Positions 7,524-16,021 of a DNA stretch of 64,000 nt are shown piece by piece. The stretch comes from JBMDXK01 sp048594375 (GTDB lineage: Bacteria; Pseudomonadota; Alphaproteobacteria; Rhizobiales; Methylopilaceae): the NCBI GenBank assembly GCA_048594375.1, contig JBMDXK010000023.1, forward strand, positions 62,001 through 126,000, read 5' to 3'. The translations under genes and the position numbers were made by a program. Each line of letters begins with the position of its first letter. Positions within the stretch are counted from its first letter, which is position 1. A model generated the notes under the pieces. It saw nothing but the letters and a program-made list of their open reading frames with translations. It was not told where the DNA came from and did no database searches.

Positions 7524-8552
7524 ATGCTGCCATCAATTGCTCGTTCTTCTTCCCCTTCCTTTCCTGACAGCGCTGCGGTGCGTTCTGATGCGGTTTCCTT
7601 TGAGGCGGCGGTTGCACAGGCTCAACCCCATACAACTCCCCCGTTGCGGGAGCCTTCTTCAAGCGCATTATATTATATTACGCCAGAACAGGCATCTGCA
7701 TGGCAGGAGAAGGAGCCTGTTCATGCGCTGGGAAAAAACGAAAGAAATGAAGCCGCTTATCAGCTTATGCACGCATTGCCCGGGGAGTTCAAGATTCACA
7801 TAGCAAGTGATTATTCTGCTATTATGGATGCAAGAAATATCAATCAGTATTTTACGACCATTCGCCAAGCGCCGGCTTGGAAATATAATAATATAATAGG
7901 TGCTTACAATCACGTAATGAAGAATGATTTAAGTACGCCTTTTGAACAGGCCACGGCCAGCGCAGCGCTGATTAGCAAAGTTAAGGATGGCACCTTTGAT
8001 AGCAGAGAGGGCTTTGAAAAATTACGTAGCCTTGAAAACCCTGCGCAACTCATTAAAAACGCCATAAAAGAGCGCAATATTCCGCTGCGGATTGTTAAAA
8101 ATACACATAATTCTTCTGATGTCATAAACAGCTATAATGCTATTCTAAAAGACCCCGCAAGCACTGATGCGCATAAGGCGGCAGCAAACGCAGCGCTGGT
8201 TACCCGCATTCAGCAAGGCACTTTTGATGGCGTTTATCCTTTTGAAGAATTGCCTAGCCTTGAAAACCTTGACCACGCCATTCAGGCAGCTATAAAAGAG
8301 CGCAATATTCCGCTGCGGATTGTTAAAAATGCATATGATGCTTCTGATATCATAAACAGCTATAACGCTATTCTAAAAGACCCCGCAAGCACTGATGCGC
8401 ATAAGGCGGCAGCAAGCGCAGCGCTGGTTAGCCGAATTAAGAGTGGCACGTTTGATAGCAGAGAGGGCTTTGAAGAATTGCGTAGCCTTGAAAACCCCGA
8501 CCCCGCCATTCAGGCAGCCATGAATGAGCGCAATATTCCGTTCATTTCTTAG
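7524..8552 (+). CDS. unknown protein with tandem 76-residue repeats
   Basis: About 342 residues, no family recognised. A Ser/Pro-rich N-terminal region (about 1-60) has no clear signal peptide. From about residue 120 the protein consists of three related units, each running YN-x-x-(I/V)-(L/M)-K, then AALVSRI or similar, GTFDSREGFEELRSLEN and ERNIPLRIVKN. Units 2 and 3 are almost identical at DNA level with a 228-base period (GTCATAAACAGC at 8121, ATCATAAACAGC at 8349), so duplication is recent. The frame is also open from a TTG at 7455; the ATG at 7524 is preferred. The upstream 150 bases are AT-rich. Such helical repeat proteins can be secreted effectors or surface proteins, but nothing proves that. 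Confidence 0.7.
   Translation: MLPSIARSSSPSFPDSAAVRSDAVSFEAAVAQAQPHTTPPLREPSSSALYYITPEQASAWQEKEPVHALGKNERNEAAYQLMHALPGEFKIHIASDYSAIMDARNINQYFTTIRQAPAWKYNNIIGAYNHVMKNDLSTPFEQATASAALISKVKDGTFDSREGFEKLRSLENPAQLIKNAIKERNIPLRIVKNTHNSSDVINSYNAILKDPASTDAHKAAANAALVTRIQQGTFDGVYPFEELPSLENLDHAIQAAIKERNIPLRIVKNAYDASDIINSYNAILKDPASTDAHKAAASAALVSRIKSGTFDSREGFEELRSLENPDPAIQAAMNERNIPFIS
8121..8540 (+). repeat. 228-bp tandem coding repeat
   Basis: Two nearly identical 228-base units within the repeat protein gene. The shared stretch CTATTCTAAAAGACCCCGCA is perfectly conserved, as are its flanks. A more diverged unit precedes them, from about 7890. Confidence 0.85.
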
Positions 8553-8594
8553 CCCGGTGGATGGGGCTGCGTTGATACTTTGAAAACTCTGCTC

Positions 8595-10427
8595 TTAGCG
8601 GCGTGCGAACAGGCGTTCAAGATCGTGGCGTGAAAGACTGACGTATGTGGGGCGGCCGTGGTTGCATTGCGCCGCCAAGGGTTCCGCCTCAATCTGCCGC
8701 AAAAGCGCGTTCATTTCTTCCGGCTTCAGGCGGCGGCCTGCCCGAATGGAATTATGGCACGCTATTGTTGCTGCCAGATGATCGCGCTTTTCCGTGAGCG
8801 GTTGCGCCGAACCCCACGCTTGCAGGGTATCCACAATGTCTTTCACCAGCGGCTTGATGGCAAAATTGCCCAGCGCCGCAGGGGTTTCACGCACCAGAAC
8901 CGCACCGCCGCCAAAGGGCTCGATATGCAAGCCCAATGCCGCCAGCTCTTCCGTGGCCTCTGTGAGCAATGCGGCCTCATCCATGCTCAGCTCTATAATT
9001 TCCGGCACCAGCAACGCTTGTGTCGGGGTTGCGCCCTGATCGCGCTGCTTTTTCAGCTTTTCATACACCAACCGCTCATGCGCCGCGTGCATATCCACCA
9101 GCACAATGCCTTCCTGCGTCTGCGCAAGAATATAAGTATCATGCACCTGCGCTTTTGCTGCTCCGAGCGGGAAATGGAAATCTTCAAGCGGTGTTTCGGG
9201 TTCGGTGTAGGCGCGGGTATCCGCAGACGGCGCCAACGCCAATGCGGTTTGAGCCGTAGAGGACGGGGCGCCGGTGTGTTGAGGATATGCCGCTAGCGGT
9301 GCATTATAGGACGGGCGGGGGTAGGGGGCTTTTGGATAGGCCGTTTTCGGATAGGGCGCGGCGTTATAGGCCGGAGCAGCAGATTGTTGGAAAGCAGAGG
9401 CGGCAAAATCCGCCCCCGTACTGGCTACCCGCAAGCCCGCATCGGTAATGGCGTTCTTCAACGCTGAAATCATCAACGCGCGCACCAGCCCCGCATCCCG
9501 AAAACGCACTTCCGCTTTCGCCGGATGCACGTTCACATCCACATCTTTGGGATCAACACTCAGCATCAAGGCCACAACCGGATGCCGATCACGCGGTATC
9601 ACATCCGCATAAGCACCGCGCAACGCTCCCGCCAGCAGCTTATCCTTTACCGGGCGCCCGTTCACCATGAGAAGCTGCAACGAAGCCGTCGGACGGTGAA
9701 AGGTTGGCACCCCCGCATAACCGGACAGCGCAAAACCTTCCCGCTCGGCCGCTACCGGAATGCTGTTGGCCGCAAAATCACGCCCGAATACATCGCCCAG
9801 CCGCGCATTCAACCCATCATTGCCATAAGGCTGCGCCGCATAACGCACCGTTCGGCTGCCCAGAATTATCGTGAAACTAACGGTGGGGTGCGCCACTGCA
9901 ATCCGCTTCATGATGTCCATTACCGCCTGTTCTTCCGAACGTTCGGATTTCATGAATTTCAATCGGGCGGGAAGGGTGGCGAATAAATCTGCCACTTCGA
10001 TCTGCGTTCCCTGATTAAGCGCCGCAGGGCGCACATCTCCCTTGCGGCCGTTCTCGACCGTGAGCGCATAAGCATGAGGAGCGCCCACGGTGCGGCTGGT
10101 CAATGTGAGGCGCGATACCGAACCAATGGACGGCAAAGCCTCGCCGCGAAAACCAAAAAAACGAATGTCCAGCAGATCATCGCCGTTGAGCTTTGACGTT
10201 GCATGGCGTTCCACAGCCAAGGCCAGTTCTGCCGGCGCCATGCCATGCCCATCATCCGTGATGCGGATCAGCTCAAGGCCGCCTTTGCTCAGGGTCACGT
10301 CTATGGTGCGCGCACCCGCATCCAGCGCGTTTTCCACCAGCTCTTTGACCACGCTGGCAGGACGCTCGACCACTTCACCCGCCGCAATGCGGTTGGCAAG
10401 AGTTTCTGGAAGAACACGAATAACCAT
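8595..10427 (-). CDS. mutL: DNA mismatch repair protein MutL
   Basis: A 610-residue MutL. The N-terminal GHKL ATPase shows AAGEVVERPASVVKEL, DDGHGM, ATSKL and GFRGEAL. A Pro/Ala/Tyr-rich linker spans about 340-420. The C-terminal dimerisation domain carries DMHAAHERLVYE, a close variant of the DQHA(X)2E(X)4E endonuclease motif, plus ACHNSIR and CNHGRPT. This MutL should therefore be a nicking endonuclease, unlike the E. coli protein. It starts four bases after the stop of the upstream SDR gene and is likely co-transcribed with it. MutS is not in the window. Confidence 0.97.
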   Translation of the reverse strand: MVIRVLPETLANRIAAGEVVERPASVVKELVENALDAGARTIDVTLSKGGLELIRITDDGHGMAPAELALAVERHATSKLNGDDLLDIRFFGFRGEALPSIGSVSRLTLTSRTVGAPHAYALTVENGRKGDVRPAALNQGTQIEVADLFATLPARLKFMKSERSEEQAVMDIMKRIAVAHPTVSFTIILGSRTVRYAAQPYGNDGLNARLGDVFGRDFAANSIPVAAEREGFALSGYAGVPTFHRPTASLQLLMVNGRPVKDKLLAGALRGAYADVIPRDRHPVVALMLSVDPKDVDVNVHPAKAEVRFRDAGLVRALMISALKNAITDAGLRVASTGADFAASAFQQSAAPAYNAAPYPKTAYPKAPYPRPSYNAPLAAYPQHTGAPSSTAQTALALAPSADTRAYTEPETPLEDFHFPLGAAKAQVHDTYILAQTQEGIVLVDMHAAHERLVYEKLKKQRDQGATPTQALLVPEIIELSMDEAALLTEATEELAALGLHIEPFGGGAVLVRETPAALGNFAIKPLVKDIVDTLQAWGSAQPLTEKRDHLAATIACHNSIRAGRRLKPEEMNALLRQIEAEPLAAQCNHGRPTYVSLSRHDLERLFARR

Positions 10428-10430
10428 GCG

Positions 10431-11171
10431 TTATGCCGGTGGCTGGAAAGTGAGCCAGCTTCGGGAAGGATAATCGTAAATCTGGCCGTTGATGGTGCTG
10501 GCCGGATCAACGATTTCCACCAAAGCCTCGGCAATCTGTTGCGGCTTGGTAAGGGTTTCCGGTTCTTCACCCGGAAAAGCCTGGGTGCGCATACGCGTGT
10601 GAACCGCGCCCGGATTGAGCAGGTTTGCCGTGGCCGATGTGTCTTTGATTTCCGTGGCATAGGTGCGCACCAACGCATCCAGCGCCGCTTTGGATGCCGA
10701 ATAAAGCCCCCAATACGCCTTGCACGCCCATGACGCGCGGGACGACACAAACACCGCACGCCCCGCAGGAGCCAAGCGCAACAATTGATCCATGGAGCGG
10801 ATCAGCCGCCAGTTCGCTGTGACATTCACCGCAAACACTTCATCCCACTTTTTCTGATCGAAATGACCAATCGGGGAAAGGCCGCCCAGCACTCCCGCAT
10901 TGCCCACCAGCGCATCCAGCTTGCCCCAACGCTCGAAAATAGACGCGCCAAGGCGGTCGATTGCATCAAAATCCTTCAGATCAAGAGGCACAAGCGTGGC
11001 CGAACCGCCTGCCGCTTTAATATTATCGTCCAGATTTTCCAAGGCGCTGACTGTACGCGCAATGGCAATCACATGATACCCTTTTTGCGCCAACGCCAAC
11101 GCCGCAGAGGCACCTATGCCGCGTGAGGCTCCGGTGACAAGCGCCAGAGGTTTCGAGGAATCATCAATCAT
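10431..11171 (-). CDS. SDR family NAD(P)-dependent oxidoreductase
   Basis: A 246-residue short-chain dehydrogenase. The dinucleotide motif TGASRGIGA is near residue 14, NAG near 92, and the catalytic Ser in VSSRAS precedes YSASK with its Tyr and Lys. The substrate is unknown; the C-terminus (YDYPSRSWLTFQPPA) is not diagnostic. It sits between purF and mutL, a spacing I recall from other alphaproteobacterial genomes, and its stop lies 4 bases from the mutL start. Confidence 0.92.
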   Translation of the reverse strand: MIDDSSKPLALVTGASRGIGASAALALAQKGYHVIAIARTVSALENLDDNIKAAGGSATLVPLDLKDFDAIDRLGASIFERWGKLDALVGNAGVLGGLSPIGHFDQKKWDEVFAVNVTANWRLIRSMDQLLRLAPAGRAVFVSSRASWACKAYWGLYSASKAALDALVRTYATEIKDTSATANLLNPGAVHTRMRTQAFPGEEPETLTKPQQIAEALVEIVDPASTINGQIYDYPSRSWLTFQPPA

Positions 11172-11282
11172 GGAAAGACCACCACTTGCAGGAACATATT
11201 CTTAATCCTGTGGTGCCATATCCTTCATGACATTTCAAGATTTTAAAGGGGTTTTGTATTCTTTTGGGGAAGGCAGTTTTTT

Positions 11283-11322
11283 CGTGGATCCCGGCCTGCG
11301 CCGGGATGACGGCAGTGGTTAA
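11283..11322. repeat. single copy of the GGATCCCGGCC palindrome
   Basis: GTGGATCCCGGCCTGCGCCG with the following GGATGACGGCAG matches the palindrome of the 4054-4410 array, with one change in the loop. It lies between the SDR start and the purF terminator. Confidence 0.85.
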
Positions 11323-11351
11323 GGTGCAAATTCTGCAAAGCCGTTTGTGAG

Positions 11352-11386
11352 AAAAAAATATCCGCAAAGGGGCGCTTTGCGGATTC
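11352..11386 (-). terminator. rho-independent terminator of purF
   Basis: On the minus strand ATCCGCAAAG and CTTTGCGGAT form a 10-bp stem with a 5-base loop, followed by seven T. It lies 30 bases after the purF stop. Confidence 0.88.
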
Positions 11387-11415
11387 TGAAGGATAGTGAG
11401 GCAAAAAAGTGGGTT

Positions 11416-12912
11416 TTAACCCGCTTCTGCCAGCACCGATACGGACGGATTGCGGGCGATACCGTTCTGATCGGTAAGCGCGGTGGGATAGTCACCCGTG
11501 AAGCAATGATCCGAAAATTGCGGGTTGGCCGCGTTGCGCTTATCAAAACCCATGGAACGGTAAAGACCATCAACAGACAGAAAAGCCAGGCTATCCGCGC
11601 CGATAAAGTTGCGCATTCCTTCCAGATCAAACCGGCTGGCCAGCAATTTTTCGCGGTCAGGGGTATCAATGCCGTAAAAATCCGGGTGGGTAATGGGAGG
11701 GCAAGCCAGACGGAAATGCACTTCTTTTGCACCCGCTTCACGCATCATCCGCACAATTTTTACCGATGTTGTGCCGCGCACCAGACTGTCATCCACCAGC
11801 ACAATCCGCTTGCCTTCCACCTGCGAACGGTTGGCCGAATGTTTCAAACGCACGCCCAGCTCACGGATGTTCTGGGTGGGCTGAATAAATGTGCGCCCCA
11901 CATAATGATTGCGGATAATGCCCAGCTCAAACGGAATACCCGACTTTTGCGAAAAACCAAGCGCCGCAGGAATACCGGAATCAGGAATAGGCACAATCAC
12001 ATCGGCATCCACTGCGGATTCTTTGGCCAGCTCAAAACCCATCTTCTTGCGCACATCATACACGCTTTGCCCCTGCACAATAGAATCCGGACGGGCAAAA
12101 TAAATATATTCAAAAATACACGGCCGCATCGGCTGCGGCGGGAACGCACGCAGGGATTCAATGCCTTCTTCCGAAATAATCACCACTTCGCCGTTTTCAA
12201 CATCGCGGATATATTTCGCGCCAATAATATCCAGCGCACAGGTTTCCGAGGCCAGAATATAACTGCCATCCAGCTGGCCAATTACCAATGGGCGAATGCC
12301 CAGCGGATCACGGGCGCCGATAAGCTTTTTGGTGGAAATAGCCGCCAGCGCATACGCCCCTTCAATCTGGCGCACCGCATCCAGAAAACGATCCAGAAAA
12401 CGAGGACGGCGGCTTTTTGCCACCATGTGCAAAATCACTTCCGTATCCGTGGTGGACTGGCAAATAGCCCCATCACGCACCAACTGCTGGCGCAAGGTGA
12501 GACCATTGGTGAGATTGCCGTTGTGACACACCGCAAAACCACCGGAATCCAGCTCCGCAAACAACGGCTGCACATTGCGCAAATGTGATGCGCCCGTGGT
12601 GGCATAACGCACATGGCCAATAGCAACCTGACCTTTCAGACGATCAATAACGGAAGCATCCGAGAAATTATCGCCCACCAGCCCCAGCTTCTTTTCCGCA
12701 TGGAAACGCTGGCCATCAAAGCTGACAATCCCCGCAGCTTCCTGCCCACGGTGCTGCAAGGCATGTAAACCAAGCGCTGTCAGCGCCGCAGCATCAGGAT
12801 GGCCGAAAATACCGAAAACCCCACATTCTTCTCTGAGACGATCCTCTTCCAGTTCATTCCAGTAAAACGTTTCATCTTCGGCCAGAATAGAAGAAGAATG
12901 AATGGAATTCAT
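11416..12912 (-). CDS. purF: amidophosphoribosyltransferase
   Basis: First committed enzyme of purine synthesis: PRPP plus glutamine to phosphoribosylamine. The class II glutamine amidotransferase nucleophile is Cys30 in REECGVFGIF, so a 29-residue propeptide must be removed, as in the Bacillus-type enzyme. The PRPP loop is VLVDDSLVRGTTS near residue 360. 498 residues. The Bacillus-type enzyme binds an Fe-S cluster; here only some candidate cysteines are present (RPCIFEY, DHCFTG), so the cluster is probably absent. Transcribed alone: a terminator of cvpA lies upstream and its own terminator downstream. Confidence 0.97.
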   Translation of the reverse strand: MNSIHSSSILAEDETFYWNELEEDRLREECGVFGIFGHPDAAALTALGLHALQHRGQEAAGIVSFDGQRFHAEKKLGLVGDNFSDASVIDRLKGQVAIGHVRYATTGASHLRNVQPLFAELDSGGFAVCHNGNLTNGLTLRQQLVRDGAICQSTTDTEVILHMVAKSRRPRFLDRFLDAVRQIEGAYALAAISTKKLIGARDPLGIRPLVIGQLDGSYILASETCALDIIGAKYIRDVENGEVVIISEEGIESLRAFPPQPMRPCIFEYIYFARPDSIVQGQSVYDVRKKMGFELAKESAVDADVIVPIPDSGIPAALGFSQKSGIPFELGIIRNHYVGRTFIQPTQNIRELGVRLKHSANRSQVEGKRIVLVDDSLVRGTTSVKIVRMMREAGAKEVHFRLACPPITHPDFYGIDTPDREKLLASRFDLEGMRNFIGADSLAFLSVDGLYRSMGFDKRNAANPQFSDHCFTGDYPTALTDQNGIARNPSVSVLAEAG

Positions 12913-13150
12913 GAGAAGCGTACTCCTGAGGCAAAAAGGTTTTTACAATCAGTACTTGTTGATGCGTATTCAATACAAGCGTTATAAGAGAATTGCATCA
13001 GAACAGTGAAGCAAAGTATCTGCAATGCTTTTGCTCTGCTGCCAGCTTTATCACAACATCACGCACAAGAACAGGGATGATTCTGCTTTTAACGTTGTTT
13101 TATCAAGGCAGCCTGTTTCTATCCAGCAAAAAACAGGCTTTAATTGCCTG

Positions 13151-13190
13151 AAATAAAGAAAAGCGCAACGGATGTTTCACGCTGCGCTTT
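13151..13190 (-). terminator. rho-independent terminator of cvpA
   Basis: On the minus strand AAAGCGCAGCG and CGTTGCGCTTT form a stem with one mismatch, followed by TCTTTATTT. It begins shortly after the cvpA stop at 13208. A second hairpin (AGCCTGTTT / AAACAGGCT) lies at about 13107-13136. Confidence 0.75.
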
Positions 13191-13207
13191 GCAAATGGGT
13201 CATTCTT

Positions 13208-13801
13208 TTATGGCGTTACCGTGGTGGGAGCCGGTTGGGCGGGAGCGGCTGGAGTTTCAGGCGCTTCTTCCGGCTGGGCTGTGCCATTGCGGAACTGGTT
13301 GAAGATTGCTTTTTCAGGATCTTCCGGCAATACCGATTGCAGCAATTCACCCGACGTTTGCAAAATGTCACGGCTCATGGCGGTACGCACCCATGACGGT
13401 TGGCCATCTTCTGGCACCAGCCAGACAAAAAACAAAAACGCGATCACAACCAGCAAAAAGCCGCGGGCGCCGCCATATAAAAAGCCCAGTGTGCGGTCAA
13501 TAGGCCCCACACGGCTATCCAGAATAGCATCGGAAATGCGCATGGTGATGAGCGAAACAACAATCAGGGTGGTGAGAAAAATACCCGCACCGGACACCAG
13601 CTGCGCCACAATGGCCGGTTCAATCTTCAAATCCTGACTGACCCATGTGTAAACCTGCGGGAAAAAATAAATGGTGGCCGCAGCCGCCCCTGCCCACGCA
13701 ATGACAGACAACACTTCCCGGGTAAAACCCCGTACCATAGCAAGCAGGGCTGAAACAAGCATCACACCCAGTACAATCAGATCAAGCAGGGTAATCGGCA
13801 T
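13208..13801 (-). CDS. cvpA: CvpA family membrane protein
   Basis: A 197-residue inner-membrane protein beginning MPITLLDLIVLGVMLVSALL. Three or four membrane helices follow with the family pattern RGFTREVLSVIAWAGA. The tail after residue 150 is Pro/Ala-rich and cytoplasmic or periplasmic. CvpA is needed for colicin V production and envelope homeostasis in E. coli and is commonly next to purF. Here it lies between radA and purF, the usual order. Confidence 0.93.
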   Translation of the reverse strand: MPITLLDLIVLGVMLVSALLAMVRGFTREVLSVIAWAGAAAATIYFFPQVYTWVSQDLKIEPAIVAQLVSGAGIFLTTLIVVSLITMRISDAILDSRVGPIDRTLGFLYGGARGFLLVVIAFLFFVWLVPEDGQPSWVRTAMSRDILQTSGELLQSVLPEDPEKAIFNQFRNGTAQPEEAPETPAAPAQPAPTTVTP

Positions 13802-13895
13802 GGAACCCTCACCTTTAAAAATAAAGTTGCATTATGCTTTCCCGATGAAAGCGTGTTTTTTCGTCTTATACTGTTCCTGCGTCAGCCCGTCACCC

Positions 13896-15320
13896 TTAAT
13901 TACGCATATAATCCGGTTCTTTAACAGCCTGTCTGCTTTTTTTGCCACCTGTTGCCGCAATATCAGCCACCAAATCCCTTAATGACGCAATTTCACGGGT
14001 GTGAATGCTGCCATCACTGGCATTCTGCCCCTTATTAGCCGGAGAAATAGCCTTGCCAAAACCGAGTCGGGCAGATTCTTTCAGGCGCAAACCCGCATGA
14101 GATACCGGCCGCACCATTCCCGACAAACTGATTTCACCAAAAAATACGCAGTCATTGGGCAAAACCGCATTGGCAAAAGAGGATGTTAACGCTGCTGCTA
14201 CCGCAATATCCGCAGCAGGTTCCACCACTTTCAAGCCACCGGCCACGTTCAGATACACATCGTGCATCCCCATACGCACCCCGCCATGGGCTTCCAGCAC
14301 CGCCAGAATCATCGCCAGCCGGTTGCTATCCCAACCCACCACCGCCCGGCGCGGTGTTCCCAATGTGGAGGGCGTGACCAATGCCTGGATTTCTACCAGC
14401 ACAGGGCGCGTGCCTTCCATGCCCGCAAATACCGCAGTGCCAGCGGACGATGTATCCCTTTCCGACAAAAACAACGCAGACGGATTTTCCACCTCTTCCA
14501 AGCCCAAACTGGTCATGCTGAACACGCCAATTTCATCGGTGGGGCCAAAGCGGTTCTTCTGGGCGCGCAAAATACGGAAGGTATTGCCTTGCTCGCCTTC
14601 AAACGACAACACCGCATCCACCATGTGCTCCACCACCCGGGGGCCAGCAATCTGCCCGTCTTTGGTGACATGCCCCACCAGAATAACGCACGCACCCGAC
14701 GTTTTTGCATAACGAATAAGCGCCTGCGCCGATGCACGCACCTGAGTGACCGTTCCCGGTGCCGAATCCACCGTGGCCGTCCACATGGTCTGAATGGAAT
14801 CAATCACAACCAGCGTCGGGGTTTTTCCCGCCTCAAGGGTGGCAAGAATGTTTTCAATATTGGTTTCCGCGCCAAGCTCCACCGGCGCCTTATCCAGACC
14901 CAGACGCTGGGCGCGCAGCCTCACCTGCGCCGTTGCTTCCTCACCGGAAATATAAACAATACGATGCCCCGCAAGCGCCAACGCCGCCGAACCCTGTATC
15001 AACAAGGTGGATTTCCCAATCCCCGGATTGCCGCCCAGCAACAAAATGGAACCATGCACAAACCCGCCGCCGGTTACACGATCCAGCTCATGAATGCCGC
15101 TGAGAACACGCGGCACCTCCGCAACGGTTTCCGCCAAACCCTCAAGATGAATACGCTGACCGCCCCGCGCTGTCGGCACACTCCTGCCAGCCCCCGCCGG
15201 GGGCAGGGGAGACTCCTGCGCAATGCTATTCCACGCCTGACAGGACTCACACCGCCCCACCCAACGGGCATGGACTGCACCGCATTCCTGACAAATAAAA
15301 CTGCTTTTGAGCTTGGCCAT
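13896..15320 (-). CDS. radA: DNA repair protein RadA (Sms)
   Basis: A 474-residue branch-migration helicase in recombination. The N-terminal zinc finger is CQECG...CESC. The RecA-like ATPase has Walker A GGNPGIGKST near residue 95 and the RadA-specific KNRFG motif. The C-terminal Lon protease-like domain (DVYLNVAGGLK, AADIAVAAAL) lacks protease activity in relatives. Lies between alr and cvpA on the same strand. Confidence 0.97.
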   Translation of the reverse strand: MAKLKSSFICQECGAVHARWVGRCESCQAWNSIAQESPLPPAGAGRSVPTARGGQRIHLEGLAETVAEVPRVLSGIHELDRVTGGGFVHGSILLLGGNPGIGKSTLLIQGSAALALAGHRIVYISGEEATAQVRLRAQRLGLDKAPVELGAETNIENILATLEAGKTPTLVVIDSIQTMWTATVDSAPGTVTQVRASAQALIRYAKTSGACVILVGHVTKDGQIAGPRVVEHMVDAVLSFEGEQGNTFRILRAQKNRFGPTDEIGVFSMTSLGLEEVENPSALFLSERDTSSAGTAVFAGMEGTRPVLVEIQALVTPSTLGTPRRAVVGWDSNRLAMILAVLEAHGGVRMGMHDVYLNVAGGLKVVEPAADIAVAAALTSSFANAVLPNDCVFFGEISLSGMVRPVSHAGLRLKESARLGFGKAISPANKGQNASDGSIHTREIASLRDLVADIAATGGKKSRQAVKEPDYMRN

Positions 15321-15437
15321 GGAAAAAATAATCTAAAAAATGGAATCGTATATGTTTCTATTGCGTTCTTATATTAAATTTAATAACATTGATACTATAG
15401 ATAAACAATGTGTACCGCAGAAGAAGGAGAGGTTATC

Positions 15438-15470
15438 ATGACTGAAGGATGGGGTGGCCGGATCAAATGA
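15438..15470 (+). CDS. possible 10-codon leader ORF coupled to the DUF4760 gene
   Basis: A strong ribosome binding site (AAGGAGAGG at 15423-15432) is spaced for the ATG at 15438. That ORF encodes MTEGWGGRIK and stops at 15468-15470. Its TGA overlaps the ATG at 15467 of the DUF4760 gene as ATGA. The strong signal belongs to this tiny ORF rather than to the larger gene, suggesting translational coupling or a leader peptide. Too short for statistical support. Confidence 0.4.
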   Translation: MTEGWGGRIK

Positions 15471-15970
15471 CGGTTACCGACGAATTTGTGAGATTTTCTC
15501 AATCTTATGGTCTCTGGATACAAACAGGGGCCATATTTGTATCTGCTGCTATTGCTTTAATTGCTATCGTTTATTCACGCAGAATAGCCTCCAAGAGAAC
15601 AAGCATTGATCTTCTGCTGCATGAAGAAACTGACGGGCTCTATGCCAAGCAGGTTTCTGAATTCAACAGGATTATCCGTGCAGGTAACATCATTCAATTT
15701 CTTGCTGCTGACAAATTATCAGGGGACGAAGTGACGATCATCAGAAATGTTCTCAATCGCTACGAACTTTTAGCCATTGGCATTTTTGAAAAGAGTATAA
15801 ACGAAAATATTTACAAACGCTGGACACGTTCCAGGCTGGTTGATGACTGGATAAAGTGCAAACCCTTCATTATGGAAATCCGCCGCCAAACTGAACGGCA
15901 AACAATTTATTGTGAATTTGAAAAACTGGCGCGCAAATGGGCGGATAAAAGGGAACGGGACAGGGTGTAG
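15467..15970 (+). CDS. DUF4760-like membrane protein
   Basis: A 167-residue protein with one N-terminal membrane helix (WIQTGAIFVSAAIALIAIVY). The cytoplasmic domain begins RTSIDLLLHEETDG, which resembles DUF4760. An upstream in-frame ATG at 15449 is possible, but the ATGA overlap with the leader ORF favours 15467. It is a plus-strand gene inserted in a minus-strand run (alr on one side, radA on the other), and its composition is more AT-rich than its neighbours. Function unknown. Confidence 0.75.
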   Translation: MTVTDEFVRFSQSYGLWIQTGAIFVSAAIALIAIVYSRRIASKRTSIDLLLHEETDGLYAKQVSEFNRIIRAGNIIQFLAADKLSGDEVTIIRNVLNRYELLAIGIFEKSINENIYKRWTRSRLVDDWIKCKPFIMEIRRQTERQTIYCEFEKLARKWADKRERDRV

Positions 15971-15988
15971 AGGACTTCAATATTCTCG

Positions 15989-16021
15989 CCTGAGACAGAC
16001 AATCATTTTATATGTCTCAGG
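15989..16021. terminator. hairpin between convergent DUF4760 and alr genes
   Basis: CCTGAGACA and TGTCTCAGG form a 9-bp stem with an AT-rich loop, exactly between the two convergent stop codons. No clear U-tract on either strand; it could serve both. Confidence 0.45.

Noticed and set aside
11347..12588. 413-codon plus-strand frame
   Set aside because: It is the antisense shadow of purF; the product is rich in His, Arg and Asn and shows no family, while the minus strand encodes a complete PurF.
14262..15377. 371-codon plus-strand frame
   Set aside because: Antisense to radA, with the low-complexity composition of a shadow frame.
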